Below are positions 20,590-27,449 of a stretch of 64,000 bases of DNA, in pieces; within the stretch, counting starts at the first letter, position 1; the number at the start of each line of letters is the position of its first letter. The notes under the pieces are model-generated. The model was not told the DNA's origin. It worked only from the letters and a program-made list of their open reading frames with translations, and did not search any database. The position numbers and the translations under genes are program-made. Source of the stretch: Paragorgia papillata (taxonomy: Eukaryota; Cnidaria; Anthozoa; Scleralcyonacea; Coralliidae); NCBI GenBank assembly GCA_035771165.1, contig JAWNZC010000088.1, positions 3,199,001 to 3,263,000 on the forward strand. The letters run 5' to 3'.

Positions 20590-21012
20590 AGTTTACAAAC
20601 ACAAGAAGTTTTTAAGAAATTAATGGAAGACACCATTGTCCAAGATGATGTTACTGTTTCAATTTCAAACATGCGAAAAGCTATTGTTGTTTTAAATTTT
20701 GCTGTATCTCCTGGTTTAATTTTAATTCCTAGCGATCTTCGAATTTTAATTAATCCTGTGGTTGGATTTAACAATGTTCTTACCATGGCTACAGACAAAA
20801 TGGCGCTTGGTTTAAACAAACACCTAAACAGGAGTACCAGTGCCACAAATGTTACCGATGTAAAAAAAATAGCAAAAGCTTTGAAATCAATCCCAGAACC
20901 AATTTCAAGGCAAACTCCACAAATACAACAAAACACATTTCCCCAAAACAGATTACCAGAAGTATTTGGAGCTTCAATAACAATAGTTTATATGCTTTTT
21001 AAATTAATATAA
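20590..21012 (+). pseudogene. 3' part of the interrupted rightward gene (129 aa from its own ATG)
   Basis: In phase with the preceding gene after the TAA. Its first usable ATG is at 20623. The product has a beta-rich N-terminal half, a segment FAVSPGLILIPSDLRILINP, a low-complexity Gln/Pro/Asn linker and a hydrophobic tail (ASITIVYMLFKLI) that could anchor it in a membrane. It could be an independent gene because the ATG at 20623 has an AATTAATGG context. No hairpin separates it from the preceding gene, unlike other gene ends. Confidence 0.55.
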
Positions 21013-21026
21013 CTATAATAAAAGGA

Positions 21027-21320
21027 ATGAGTTTACTTTCGAAATATAATATTAGTTTTCCAAAAAGTTTGTTAAAAATAGAAAACACAAACACAAGTAT
21101 AAGTGATTGTTGTAAAGCAATGCTTGAAATAGATGCAGGATATGAATTTTGTTCAAAATGTGGATTGGTATACAAAGATGTTGTTTTCAAACAAACTTGT
21201 ATTGCCAATGTTAGAAAAAAACATTCTGTACATGTAAGGGATTATACAAACCTATTCCAAAAAATGTTTCCAGAAGAAGAAAAAACTGTTGGATCAAAAA
21301 TTATGAAGTTTTTTCGATGA
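21027..21320 (+). CDS. Zinc-ribbon transcription-factor-like protein, N-terminal part (frameshifted gene)
   Basis: 97 residues before a premature TGA. Residues 27-46 hold a zinc-ribbon-like motif with paired cysteines (C28/C29) and CSKCG (C42, C45), with an intervening AGYEF loop. This resembles TFIIB-type ribbons and the ribbon of the NCLDV late transcription factor VLTF3 family. The first metal pair is CC rather than CXXC, so binding may be atypical. The start follows ACTATAATAAAAGGAATG. The frame closes just after a run of six T (21309-21314). The -1 frame from there stays open into the acidic frame downstream, so this is probably one gene with a one-base indel. A role in element-specific transcription is inference. 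Confidence 0.55.
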   Translation: MSLLSKYNISFPKSLLKIENTNTSISDCCKAMLEIDAGYEFCSKCGLVYKDVVFKQTCIANVRKKHSVHVRDYTNLFQKMFPEEEKTVGSKIMKFFR

Positions 21321-21780
21321 ATCCTTCAAAGATCTTAAGGATATTGGCCTTGTTTTAAACCCATATCCAATAGTAAAACATATTTTGTTCATTATTCTTG
21401 GAATTTGTCAAAGAGAAGATCTTTTAAAAAGAATGAAAGAACCAACTTTAAATGAACAAAAAAAATGGTTTTCAAAAATAGAATACATTTTAAACTATTC
21501 TTCAGATGACAATGCTTACATTCCATACAAAACAAATTTTAAAATGTATGGAAGTTGTCTCAGTGTTAAGAATGCATTGGAATTAAATGGAGAAGCAAAG
21601 GAAGAAGAAACAGACAAATTTGAAGAATTTAAAAATTTGTATAATGTTTTAAAAAAAGAGAAAGAGGAAAAGGAAAGCAGTTTTTTCCAAGATTCAGAAG
21701 ATGATTATGGCCCAGAAGATGGTTATGTAGAAGAAGAAGGATTCTTCCTAAATTCAGATGGCGAATATGAAATTATGTAG
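21315..21780 (+). pseudogene. C-terminal part of the frameshifted zinc-ribbon gene
   Basis: Open in the -1 frame relative to the zinc-ribbon ORF from the T6 run onward, with no ATG near its start. This supports a frameshift, real or artefactual, rather than a second gene. It first encodes a helical, hydrophobic stretch and a charged region, then an extremely acidic tail (for example FFQDSEDDYGPEDGY). The tag stop is 12 nt before a perfect hairpin. Acidic tails are common in transcription activators, compatible with but not proof of such a role. Confidence 0.55.
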
Positions 21781-21791
21781 TAAAAAAAGTT

Positions 21792-21819
21792 AATTCCTAT
21801 TCTGTTTTGAATAGGAATT
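21792..21819. terminator. Stop-proximal hairpin between convergent genes
   Basis: AATTCCTATTC and GAATAGGAATT make a perfect 11-bp stem with a 6-nt loop, 12 nt past the rightward stop codon. The leftward 132-residue gene ends 55 nt away on the other side and could use the same signal. Confidence 0.7.
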
Positions 21820-21873
21820 TGAAGATTCAGATAATGAGGAAAGTGATGATGAAAATACAAACCCTATTTATTA

Positions 21874-22272
21874 CTATACAAATCTAGATAATAACCAACC
21901 AGCTCCTGTGCCTGAAAGTGTTACAGCAATAATTTGATATTTTTCCATTTCTTCGCTTGGTTGATAAAAATCTTCAAGTTTAGGTTCAACTGGAATGTTT
22001 TGTAAAATTTTATGAAGTTCGCTAAATGCTTTTGAAGTGTCTTGCATACTATAGTTTGCTCTACTAATTTCAGCCTGAAGCTCTCTTTGTTTGTCTTTTC
22101 TTTTTAATTCATTTTCAAAAAAACCTTCCTTTGCTTTTTGAAGTTCTTCCATTGCCAAGTTATGCCTTTTTGCTTCTTCAGCAAAACCACTTTTGTTAAA
22201 AGATTGAAAAAGATAACCAGCACCAGCAAAGGCAACTGCATTAAACAATCCTCCTACTACCATTGATGCCAT
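21874..22272 (-). CDS. Small membrane protein with coiled coil (132 aa)
   Basis: Hydrophobic N-terminus (MVVGGLFNAVAFAGAGYLF, about 4-22), a charged heptad-like helix (~30-85) and a second hydrophobic segment at the C-terminus (QIIAVTLSGTGAGWLLSRF, about 113-131). The two terminal membrane segments bracket a helical domain. Family not recognised. It lies next to another two-segment membrane protein in the virion gene block, which suggests a structural or membrane role. The start codon abuts a hairpin on its upstream side (GATAAATGG context). Confidence 0.7.
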   Translation of the reverse strand: MASMVVGGLFNAVAFAGAGYLFQSFNKSGFAEEAKRHNLAMEELQKAKEGFFENELKRKDKQRELQAEISRANYSMQDTSKAFSELHKILQNIPVEPKLEDFYQPSEEMEKYQIIAVTLSGTGAGWLLSRFV

Positions 22273-22301
22273 TTATCATATCCAAAAACAGGATATGATA
22301 A
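22273..22301 (-). terminator. Stop-proximal hairpin after the 75-residue gene
   Basis: TTATCATATCC and GGATATGATAA form an 11-bp stem with a 7-nt loop, 16 nt past the stop of the 75-residue gene and immediately upstream of the next gene's ATG. One structure thus sits between a stop and a start. Confidence 0.6.
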
Positions 22302-22316
22302 TTTAAAAAAAAAAAA

Positions 22317-22544
22317 CTACTTTTCAGTATTAACATTTTTGGGAATATACCCCTTTTCCTGTGCCATTTTAACTGAAAATAGTCCAATAGCTACAGCCAC
22401 TCCAAGTTTGGCAGTTTCTTTTAAACTTGCTGGCGCTGCTAGGGATTGCCCTGTTAACTTTTTGAAAACCATACTTACACCAACAGCAGATGCCGTAATT
22501 AGTGCTGCTTCGTACAAATCGTTTAAAACATCTTTCTTATCCAT
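22317..22544 (-). CDS. Small conserved-type Polinton membrane protein (75 aa)
   Basis: Two hydrophobic helices: residues ~13-27 (AALITASAVGVSMVF) and ~47-60 (LGVAVAIGLFSVKM). They are joined by KKLTGQSLAAPASLKETAK and followed by a polar YIPKNVNTEK tail. Small proteins of this shape near the capsid genes are, to my recollection, common in animal Polintons, with no established function. The start has a TATAATAAATGG context, and the gene is flanked by a hairpin on each side. Confidence 0.7.
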   Translation of the reverse strand: MDKKDVLNDLYEAALITASAVGVSMVFKKLTGQSLAAPASLKETAKLGVAVAIGLFSVKMAQEKGYIPKNVNTEK

Positions 22545-22554
22545 TTATTATACA
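22542..22554 (-). promoter_or_regulatory. AT-rich start motif of the 75-residue gene (TATAATAAATGG)
   Basis: On the minus strand TGTATAATAAATGG overlaps the start codon, nearly the same as at the major capsid gene (TGTATAATAAATG) and at 25772. Confidence 0.45.
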
Positions 22555-22560
22555 TTAAAA

Positions 22561-22592
22561 AAATTCCTATCAAAAATAGGATAGGAAATTTT
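22561..22592 (-). terminator. Stop-proximal hairpin after the penton gene
   Basis: TTCCTATC and GATAGGAA form an 8-bp stem with an 8-nt loop, extended by A/T pairs across one bulge. It begins 10 nt past the penton stop, at the end of the capsid-ATPase-penton block. Confidence 0.65.
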
Positions 22593-22601
22593 TTGGTTTG
22601 T

Positions 22602-23219
22602 CTATGTTTTGTAATTTTGTGGGCATAAAAAAATTTCAAGAAGAACATCGCCAATATTGTGGTCAATTTTAAATTTAAGTTCGTTGTAAATGCCATTGTC
22701 TAACATGGCTTCAGAATTAATGTTATCAAACCTTTCTACAGATCCCTTTAGTATTTGTTTTGTTGTAATTGGAAGTATAGCAGCAGTTCGATCCCGTTTT
22801 CCAGAAAATGAGGTTCTTGTTCCATCAATCATTTCGCAGGAAATGCAAATATATTGGACCCCCAGGTTAATGTTAACTGGGTCTGGACTTACCATACTTT
22901 TTCCTTTTTTAATTATTGCTGTTTCTGGATATCCCAGCAAAGGAGCAAGTTTAAGCAGGGAAAGATTTTCTGTTGGTGTTATTTTAATTTTACAGCTGTA
23001 TGGAAGAAGTTCAGTTTTTATTAAATTTTCCTTAAACCTTCTCATAATCATTCCAACAGTCCAATAGCCATTGTAAAAACTAATTTTTTTGGTTCCATGC
23101 ATAACGAATGTTGGAGATACAAGATTGTTAAAATTCCAAAAAACAGTTGCATTCTTAACCATTAATTTGGTGTCTTCAATAATTAATGGATCTTCAAATT
23201 TAACTGTTGTTTTCCCCAT
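22602..23219 (-). CDS. Penton (minor capsid) protein, single jelly-roll type
   Basis: A 205-residue protein in the position and of the size expected for the Polinton penton/minor capsid protein. It is rich in predicted beta strands. The C-terminal half shows the family-like order: a polar loop, a strand (VQYICISCEMIDGTR), a short turn, ILPI, then GIYNELKFKID and a hydrophobic final strand (VLLEIFLC). The product would form the pentameric vertices and hold any fibres. It is separated from the ATPase by 2 bp. The assignment rests on gene order and strand pattern rather than a profile search. Confidence 0.8.
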   Translation of the reverse strand: MGKTTVKFEDPLIIEDTKLMVKNATVFWNFNNLVSPTFVMHGTKKISFYNGYWTVGMIMRRFKENLIKTELLPYSCKIKITPTENLSLLKLAPLLGYPETAIIKKGKSMVSPDPVNINLGVQYICISCEMIDGTRTSFSGKRDRTAAILPITTKQILKGSVERFDNINSEAMLDNGIYNELKFKIDHNIGDVLLEIFLCPQNYKT

Positions 23220-23221
23220 TT

Positions 23222-23854
23222 TTAAGTAAAATTCTTAAGTTCCTCATTTATTGTATCCTCAGAATTTATTTGGTGGAGGTAGGGATGAACCAAATTAATT
23301 TCTAATTTTGAATATTTTTGAGATTTTAATGTTTCTTTAATTTTTTTTTCTTCTTCTTTTGGTATATCCAAATAATCATCTAAAATAACCTGCATATCTT
23401 TGCGATTGGGGTTATAAAATGTAACTAATTTGGAAATATTTTCGCGATATGGTTTTGCAATGCTGGTTAATTGTTGGGTAATAACTATTGTACTAATATC
23501 CATATGTCTAGCGCCAAACCCAAGTTTTACCAATTCGCTGGTTCTATTTTTTACACTTTGTCCAGAAGCACAATCGTCCAAAATAATTAAACTTGGAGTT
23601 CCTTTACAGTACTCAACCACATATTTTAGGAAATCTTCAGATTGGTCTTGATCGCAAGGGATGACAAAAAATCTTGGATCATTAAGATGTTCCCATTCAA
23701 GATATGTTTTGTTCCATTCAAAAGTTGGGCAAATTAAAAATATATTTTCAAATTTTTTTTTATAATTTTCTGTTAACATTTTAAGCAAATAATGTGTTTT
23801 TCCACAACTTGTCATTCCAACAATAATCATATTAAATGGTTTTATGGTTTCCAT
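23222..23854 (-). CDS. FtsK/HerA (A32-type) genome-packaging ATPase
   Basis: A 210-residue P-loop ATPase expected to pump the linear element into capsids. Walker A is GMTSCGKT (residues 13-20). Walker B is SLIILDDC (D93/D94). A sensor-like TIVITQQ segment follows. The length is typical of Polinton packaging ATPases. It is sandwiched between major capsid (10 bp) and penton (2 bp), with no hairpin between them, as in an operon-like morphogenesis block. The start has an AAATAAATGG context. Confidence 0.95.
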   Translation of the reverse strand: METIKPFNMIIVGMTSCGKTHYLLKMLTENYKKKFENIFLICPTFEWNKTYLEWEHLNDPRFFVIPCDQDQSEDFLKYVVEYCKGTPSLIILDDCASGQSVKNRTSELVKLGFGARHMDISTIVITQQLTSIAKPYRENISKLVTFYNPNRKDMQVILDDYLDIPKEEEKKIKETLKSQKYSKLEINLVHPYLHQINSEDTINEELKNFT

Positions 23855-23864
23855 TTATTTCTCC

Positions 23865-25076
23865 TTAATAGCTTACGCTTAGGAATTCTCCAGCTTGCAC
23901 TTTTAGCAATCCATCTGAAAGGATGAATGTATGGCATTTAAGATCAGTTGCTGTTGCTAGTTTCTGGATTTCCAGCATTATTCCAGATTGTGTTGTTAGA
24001 AGCCTGGTTCCATCTCCATACACATTGTTGTCGTTAATCGAACGAAGATCTACAACAAGCGCAAACTTTTCTTCTGTAAAGAATTCTTCTGCTTTTATTG
24101 TTGGATAGTTTGTTCGGCTAAACAATCTCTGTGCTTCTTCAAACAACCTCCGTTTTGGGATTCCTTGGGAGAAAATACTGTTTGGCACTCCTTCAACAGT
24201 AATTTTTACTCTCTCAATGTTTGGGTAAACAAACTCTTCTGACCCACCGCGAGAAGCTTTTGTAAATAACATTACAACTGCTTTCATGCTTTTTCTTGGT
24301 AAATTAATTGTTTCATTGACCAAAGTTGTTGCGGCAGCCCATGGCGAGGTTTTCATCAAAGTTACATGTTCAAATGAAAGGGCTCGACCCACTTGGTAAG
24401 TAGATTCTATTTCCTGGACTAGAGTAGAGTTTGTAATAGTCTCATACTCAAGTTCAATATTCTCCAAAGAGTAACCAGCCACCTGTTGCCCACTCTGAGC
24501 TTTCATAATGGTGGAAGCTTTTGGCAATGTAATAATATATTGTAAATCATTTGCCATGCTGTGGGGGGCATAAAGCCCATGGTCCTTTAAGATCTTGCCC
24601 AATTTAATTCTCTGTTTGGTTTTGTATACTGCCGCATATGAGTCTGCATTAGAATCATCAGATTTTGAAATAAGTTTTCGTCGGTTTTCTGTAGCAATAC
24701 CATCTTCAACCATATTACTTCTCTCATGTTCATCCAACCACAAGTCCTTATATGTTCCTAAAAGACTTTCTCCTGTGTTGTCGTAAACTTTTTCTCCTGC
24801 AAATCGAACTTCCAGTCGTTCTTGGAGTTGTTTTGCGAGGTTGTTGTTAAACCACGACTTGGTATTTTTGTTTTTAAAGTCAAACAACAGAAACATCTTG
24901 TCGGGAACTAAAGCAGTTCCAGGTTTAAGTTTTGGAATATGTATGTAAACCACTTCTCCTTCATTGGCAGAATTAGGATTAAAAGTAATTACATTACGGG
25001 ATCGTTCTCCAGTTATTGCACTTCTATGTAATCTATTATAACCGGGAATTAGTTTAACTTCTCTTTCGGTATTCAT
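23865..25076 (-). CDS. Major capsid protein, double jelly-roll
   Basis: A 403-residue protein with typical Polinton capsid features. An N-terminal SAITGERSRNVITFNPNSA region leads to VYIHIPKLKPGTALVPDKMF and FDFKNKNTKSWFNNNL, then a VYDNTGESLLGTYKDLW segment. The second half is again beta-rich and ends in a hydrophobic strand. Double jelly-roll proteins form the hexameric capsomers of adenovirus, virophage and PRD1-type particles. The start context is TATAATAAATG. The frame is intact. Confidence 0.92.
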   Translation of the reverse strand: MNTEREVKLIPGYNRLHRSAITGERSRNVITFNPNSANEGEVVYIHIPKLKPGTALVPDKMFLLFDFKNKNTKSWFNNNLAKQLQERLEVRFAGEKVYDNTGESLLGTYKDLWLDEHERSNMVEDGIATENRRKLISKSDDSNADSYAAVYKTKQRIKLGKILKDHGLYAPHSMANDLQYIITLPKASTIMKAQSGQQVAGYSLENIELEYETITNSTLVQEIESTYQVGRALSFEHVTLMKTSPWAAATTLVNETINLPRKSMKAVVMLFTKASRGGSEEFVYPNIERVKITVEGVPNSIFSQGIPKRRLFEEAQRLFSRTNYPTIKAEEFFTEEKFALVVDLRSINDNNVYGDGTRLLTTQSGIMLEIQKLATATDLKCHTFILSDGLLKVQAGEFLSVSY

Positions 25077-25085
25077 TTATTATAC
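25074..25085 (-). promoter_or_regulatory. AT-rich start motif of the major capsid gene (TATAATAAATG)
   Basis: The minus strand reads TGTATAATAAATG, with the motif touching the ATG. Only 24 bp separate this start from the stop of the upstream 71-residue gene, so the promoter, if any, must be within that space. Confidence 0.45.
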
Positions 25086-25100
25086 ATAAAAAATTTTTGT

Positions 25101-25316
25101 TTAGTTTCCTGGAATTAAACAATCAAAATACGGCCAAAAATTGTAGCAATAGTCTTCATCATCATAGTTTAAAGAATCATACTTACTATATAATAACCAA
25201 AGTTTGTACCCACCATCGCCCCCTTTTGAAATAAGGTATAAAAGTTTTCCAATGTCAAACCAGGTTTCGCTTTTAAAAACACATTTGGTTGCATAATTAT
25301 AACTTTTTACTATCAT
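25101..25316 (-). CDS. Small aromatic-rich protein (71 aa)
   Basis: Not recognised. The sequence is unusually rich in Tyr, Trp, Asp and Cys (for example YKLWLLYSKYDSLNYDDED and YNFWPYFDC). There is no clear membrane segment and no signal peptide. The start has a CCAATAAATG context and lies directly next to a hairpin on its upstream side. It ends 24 bp before the capsid start, so it heads the capsid block. It could be a small virion protein. Confidence 0.55.
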   Translation of the reverse strand: MIVKSYNYATKCVFKSETWFDIGKLLYLISKGGDGGYKLWLLYSKYDSLNYDDEDYCYNFWPYFDCLIPGN

Positions 25317-25323
25317 TTATTGG

Positions 25324-25350
25324 AATCCTATCCTTTCATGGGATAGGATT
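25324..25350 (-). terminator. Hairpin at the end of the fibre block
   Basis: AATCCTATCC and GGATAGGATT form a perfect 10-bp stem with a 7-nt loop, extended by GG/CC pairs across a bulge. It lies 61 nt past the stop of the 98-residue gene and directly upstream of the 71-residue gene, separating the fibre block from the capsid block. Confidence 0.6.
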
Positions 25351-25360
25351 TCCTTCCAAA

Positions 25361-25393
25361 ATGAGCCAGTAATGGCTAACTTACACTACTACT
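25361..25393. other. Internal sequence resembling the element terminus
   Basis: The stretch atgagccag ... acactactact recalls the right end of the element, where atgagccag is followed about 15 bp later by acactact. It also contains a small AGCCA/TGGCT hairpin. It could be a relic of an older end or chance. Confidence 0.25.
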
Positions 25394-25411
25394 GTCGACT
25401 CCGTCTTCAGC

Positions 25412-25708
25412 TTAAAGATCATATTGCGAAAGATCCTTGTAAACAACTTGGGAGTGTTTTAAAGAAATTTTTGGTTTTTCTTCTTTCTTTTCTTTTTTCC
25501 ATTGGCTGTATGCAAAATAAGTTAATAGAAGTGTACAACAGGTTCCAACTATTGCTCCAGTTGTTGCTATTAAAGATGTTGTTGGTTGGCTTTCATTTTC
25601 TTCTTCTATTTTTTCTTTTTCCATTTTAGCTTTTTTTCTTTGCTTTGCTTCCCTACTTATTGCGGCCAGTTTTTTTTCCTTGCGCCACTCTTTTTGGGTT
25701 TTTAACAT
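25412..25708 (-). CDS. Basic single-pass membrane protein (98 aa), N-terminus probably frameshifted
   Basis: A basic helical N-terminal half (KEWRKEKKLAAISREAKQRK), a hydrophobic helix at about 44-66 (SLIATTGAIVGTCCTLLLTYF) and a Lys/Glu-rich tail. The first ATG of this frame (25708) lies in a C4 run and has no start motif. A much better start, with the TATATAATAAATGG context, lies at 25772 in the neighbouring frame, which is open through about 20 polar codons to the same C run. One base added or lost at 25709-25712 would join them. Function unknown; position in the fibre block suggests a virion protein. Confidence 0.6.
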   Translation of the reverse strand: MLKTQKEWRKEKKLAAISREAKQRKKAKMEKEKIEEENESQPTTSLIATTGAIVGTCCTLLLTYFAYSQWKKEKKEEKPKISLKHSQVVYKDLSQYDL

Positions 25709-25772
25709 GGGGAGGAGGTGTTTTTGTAATTGTTTGTTTTTCTTCTATTTGTTTACTTTGTTCTGGTTCCAT
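25709..25772 (-). pseudogene. Likely true N-terminal segment of the 98-residue gene, out of frame
   Basis: The ATG at 25772 has the strongest form of the element's start motif. It opens a Glu/Gln/Lys/Thr-rich segment ending in three prolines, just before the CCTCCTCCCC tract where the frame of the membrane protein begins. The phase differs by one base. Confidence 0.5.
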
Positions 25773-25782
25773 TTATTATATA
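25770..25782 (-). promoter_or_regulatory. AT-rich start motif (TATATAATAAATGG)
   Basis: Strong copy of the element's start-codon motif, belonging to the out-of-frame N-terminus of the membrane protein gene. Confidence 0.4.
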
Positions 25783-25838
25783 ATTTGCTGGGATTTGTTA
25801 TTTTTTGTTATAGTTTGTTTAAACAACTATCTGGAATT

Positions 25839-25952
25839 TGTTGGGATTTTGTTTAACAACTAGTTGGGATTTGTTTAACAACTAGTTGGGATTTGTTTAA
25901 CAACTAGTTGGGATTTGTTTAACAACTAGTTGGGATTTGTTTAACAACTAGC
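25839..25952. repeat. 22-bp tandem repeat (four exact copies plus flanking partial copies)
   Basis: Four exact 22-bp units (25861-25882, 25883-25904, 25905-25926, 25927-25948), each beginning tagttgggatttgttt, with degenerate copies on both sides. Each unit junction contains the 10-bp palindrome CAACTAGTTG. The stretch fills the gap between the 67-residue gene and the membrane-protein start. It may act as an upstream regulatory array, or may be neutral slippage. A similar word (aatttgttgggattttgt) occurs at the end of the 48-residue ORF near 16160. Confidence 0.85.
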
Positions 25953-25964
25953 TTAGAAGTTACT

Positions 25965-26168
25965 TTAGTACACAGTATCATATATACCTATCCGTGTTAA
26001 CATTTTTGTTGGGTCTTCATTGGGATGTAAATAATTACAGATATTTTTATGGCTTGTGTTGTAATATATGTCTTCTATTGAGTTGTCTGTTGCTGTTTTA
26101 ATAACAACCTTAACCAAAACACATTGGTATCCAAATTGGCATGCTTGTATCCTAATAGGTTTAACCAT
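25965..26168 (-). CDS. Small hypothetical protein (67 aa)
   Basis: No family recognised. A compact, mixed-composition sequence with two cysteines early and an aromatic C-terminus (IGIYDTVY). It starts 6 bp after the stop of the collagen-like gene (TATAAAATGG context), so it is part of the fibre block. Its small size and placement behind a fibre gene would fit a chaperone or minor virion part, but nothing in the sequence proves it. Confidence 0.5.
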   Translation of the reverse strand: MVKPIRIQACQFGYQCVLVKVVIKTATDNSIEDIYYNTSHKNICNYLHPNEDPTKMLTRIGIYDTVY

Positions 26169-26174
26169 TTTATA

Positions 26175-27443
26175 TTAATTAATTTTAAGCATATTAATTT
26201 CAGCATCCCTAACATCAAAAAACAGGAAGGTATAGTCATCTCCAACCGAACCAGAATAACAATGCAAAGATACTTTGGTTCCCTTTATTATGGTTGCAAT
26301 GCCTTCGCAAAATATATGGTGGGGGTGTGTTTCGCTATATGTTTTCCCCATGGTTAAAACTTCCAAATCTGCAAGTTTGTTTGATCTTATGTTAACATCT
26401 CCATGGTAAAGATCTGTTTTAAGGTCAAAATATGATCTATATGAAGAAGCATACCATGAAGATGTCTTACTTTGTTGATCTATTTTGTGCCCATCTGGTT
26501 CTAGTGTAAACCAGTACTTTACCAAAAATTTTCCAGATTCTGTTGCGGTAAATGATAACAAAGTGCTGTTGTTATTTCCATTATCCCAACTGCCTGCTTT
26601 ATAGCTTGTTTTCCCACTACCTTTTCTATACTTTATTACTTGCGTAAAATTTCCAGCTTGTCCTGTGGCTCCATCAACACCTCTCAACCCTCTAATACCT
26701 CTTTGTCCAGTTGTTCCCTTTCCTCCTGGAAGGCCTTGAAGACCCCTTTCTCCTTTGTCTCCTTTGTCTCCTTTGGAACCTTGGGGTCCTGTGTTACCAG
26801 TATCTCCTTTGGCTCCTTGTGGACCTGTTGCCCCAGTGTTACCTTTGTTTCCTTTTGCCCCATCATCGCCAGGATCTCCTTTGTCTCCTTTTTGGGCTGC
26901 TGCACCAGCCATACCTTTGTCCCCTTTGTCTCCTTTGTCTCCTTTGGCACCTTTGGAGCCTGGGGTTCCATGGTCTCCTTTGTCTCCTTTGGAACCTGCT
27001 ACACCTGTTACACCCGCTAAGCCCCTGTCTCCTTTGTCTCCTTTAAGTCCTTGAAGTCCTCTAATACCATTATCTCCTTTGTCTCCTTTGGAACCTGTTA
27101 GTCCTCTGTCTCCTTTGTCTCCTTTGGGTCCTATGTTACCAGTATCTCCTTTGTCTCCTTTTTGGTGGGCTGCTGCACCTGTTAAACCCTTGTCGCCTTT
27201 GTCGCCTTTGTCGCCTTTGGATCCTTGGGAACCTTGTGGTCCTTGGGAACCTTGGGAACCTTGTGGTCCTTGTGGTCCTGTTGCTCCAGTGTTACCTTTA
27301 TCTCCTTTTGGACCTGCTGAACCTTGGGGTCCAGTATCTCCTTTGTCTCCTTTGGCTCCTGTATCTCCTTGGGGTCCTTCGACTCCTTCCCCTCCTCCAT
27401 AACTGTAGTAATCTGGGTCTTCATATCCATAGTAATAACTCAT
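26175..27443 (-). CDS. Collagen-like fibre protein with globular C-terminal head
   Basis: 422 residues in three parts. Residues 1-19 form a Tyr/Gly-rich N-terminus (MSYYYGYEDPDYYSYGGGE). About 20-263 are Gly-X-Y triplets dominated by GDKGDKG, GPQG and GLTG, with a few short breaks such as GAAAHQKGDKG. Residues ~264-422 form a beta-rich head with several aromatic strands, reminiscent of C1q/TNF-type trimeric heads. The plan (short anchor, triple-helical shaft, trimeric head) is that of a virion fibre, and its place near the penton gene supports that. The repetitive DNA yields long spurious frames on the other strand. Whether the source is host collagen or viral is unknown. Confidence 0.88.
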   Translation of the reverse strand: MSYYYGYEDPDYYSYGGGEGVEGPQGDTGAKGDKGDTGPQGSAGPKGDKGNTGATGPQGPQGSQGSQGPQGSQGSKGDKGDKGDKGLTGAAAHQKGDKGDTGNIGPKGDKGDRGLTGSKGDKGDNGIRGLQGLKGDKGDRGLAGVTGVAGSKGDKGDHGTPGSKGAKGDKGDKGDKGMAGAAAQKGDKGDPGDDGAKGNKGNTGATGPQGAKGDTGNTGPQGSKGDKGDKGERGLQGLPGGKGTTGQRGIRGLRGVDGATGQAGNFTQVIKYRKGSGKTSYKAGSWDNGNNNSTLLSFTATESGKFLVKYWFTLEPDGHKIDQQSKTSSWYASSYRSYFDLKTDLYHGDVNIRSNKLADLEVLTMGKTYSETHPHHIFCEGIATIIKGTKVSLHCYSGSVGDDYTFLFFDVRDAEINMLKIN

Positions 27444-27449
27444 GTTTAT

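Noticed and set aside
26640..27402. Long plus-strand frames opposite the collagen-like gene (Ser/Pro-rich)
   Set aside because: They are the mirror of Gly-X-Y repeat codons on the other strand and are low-complexity shadows.
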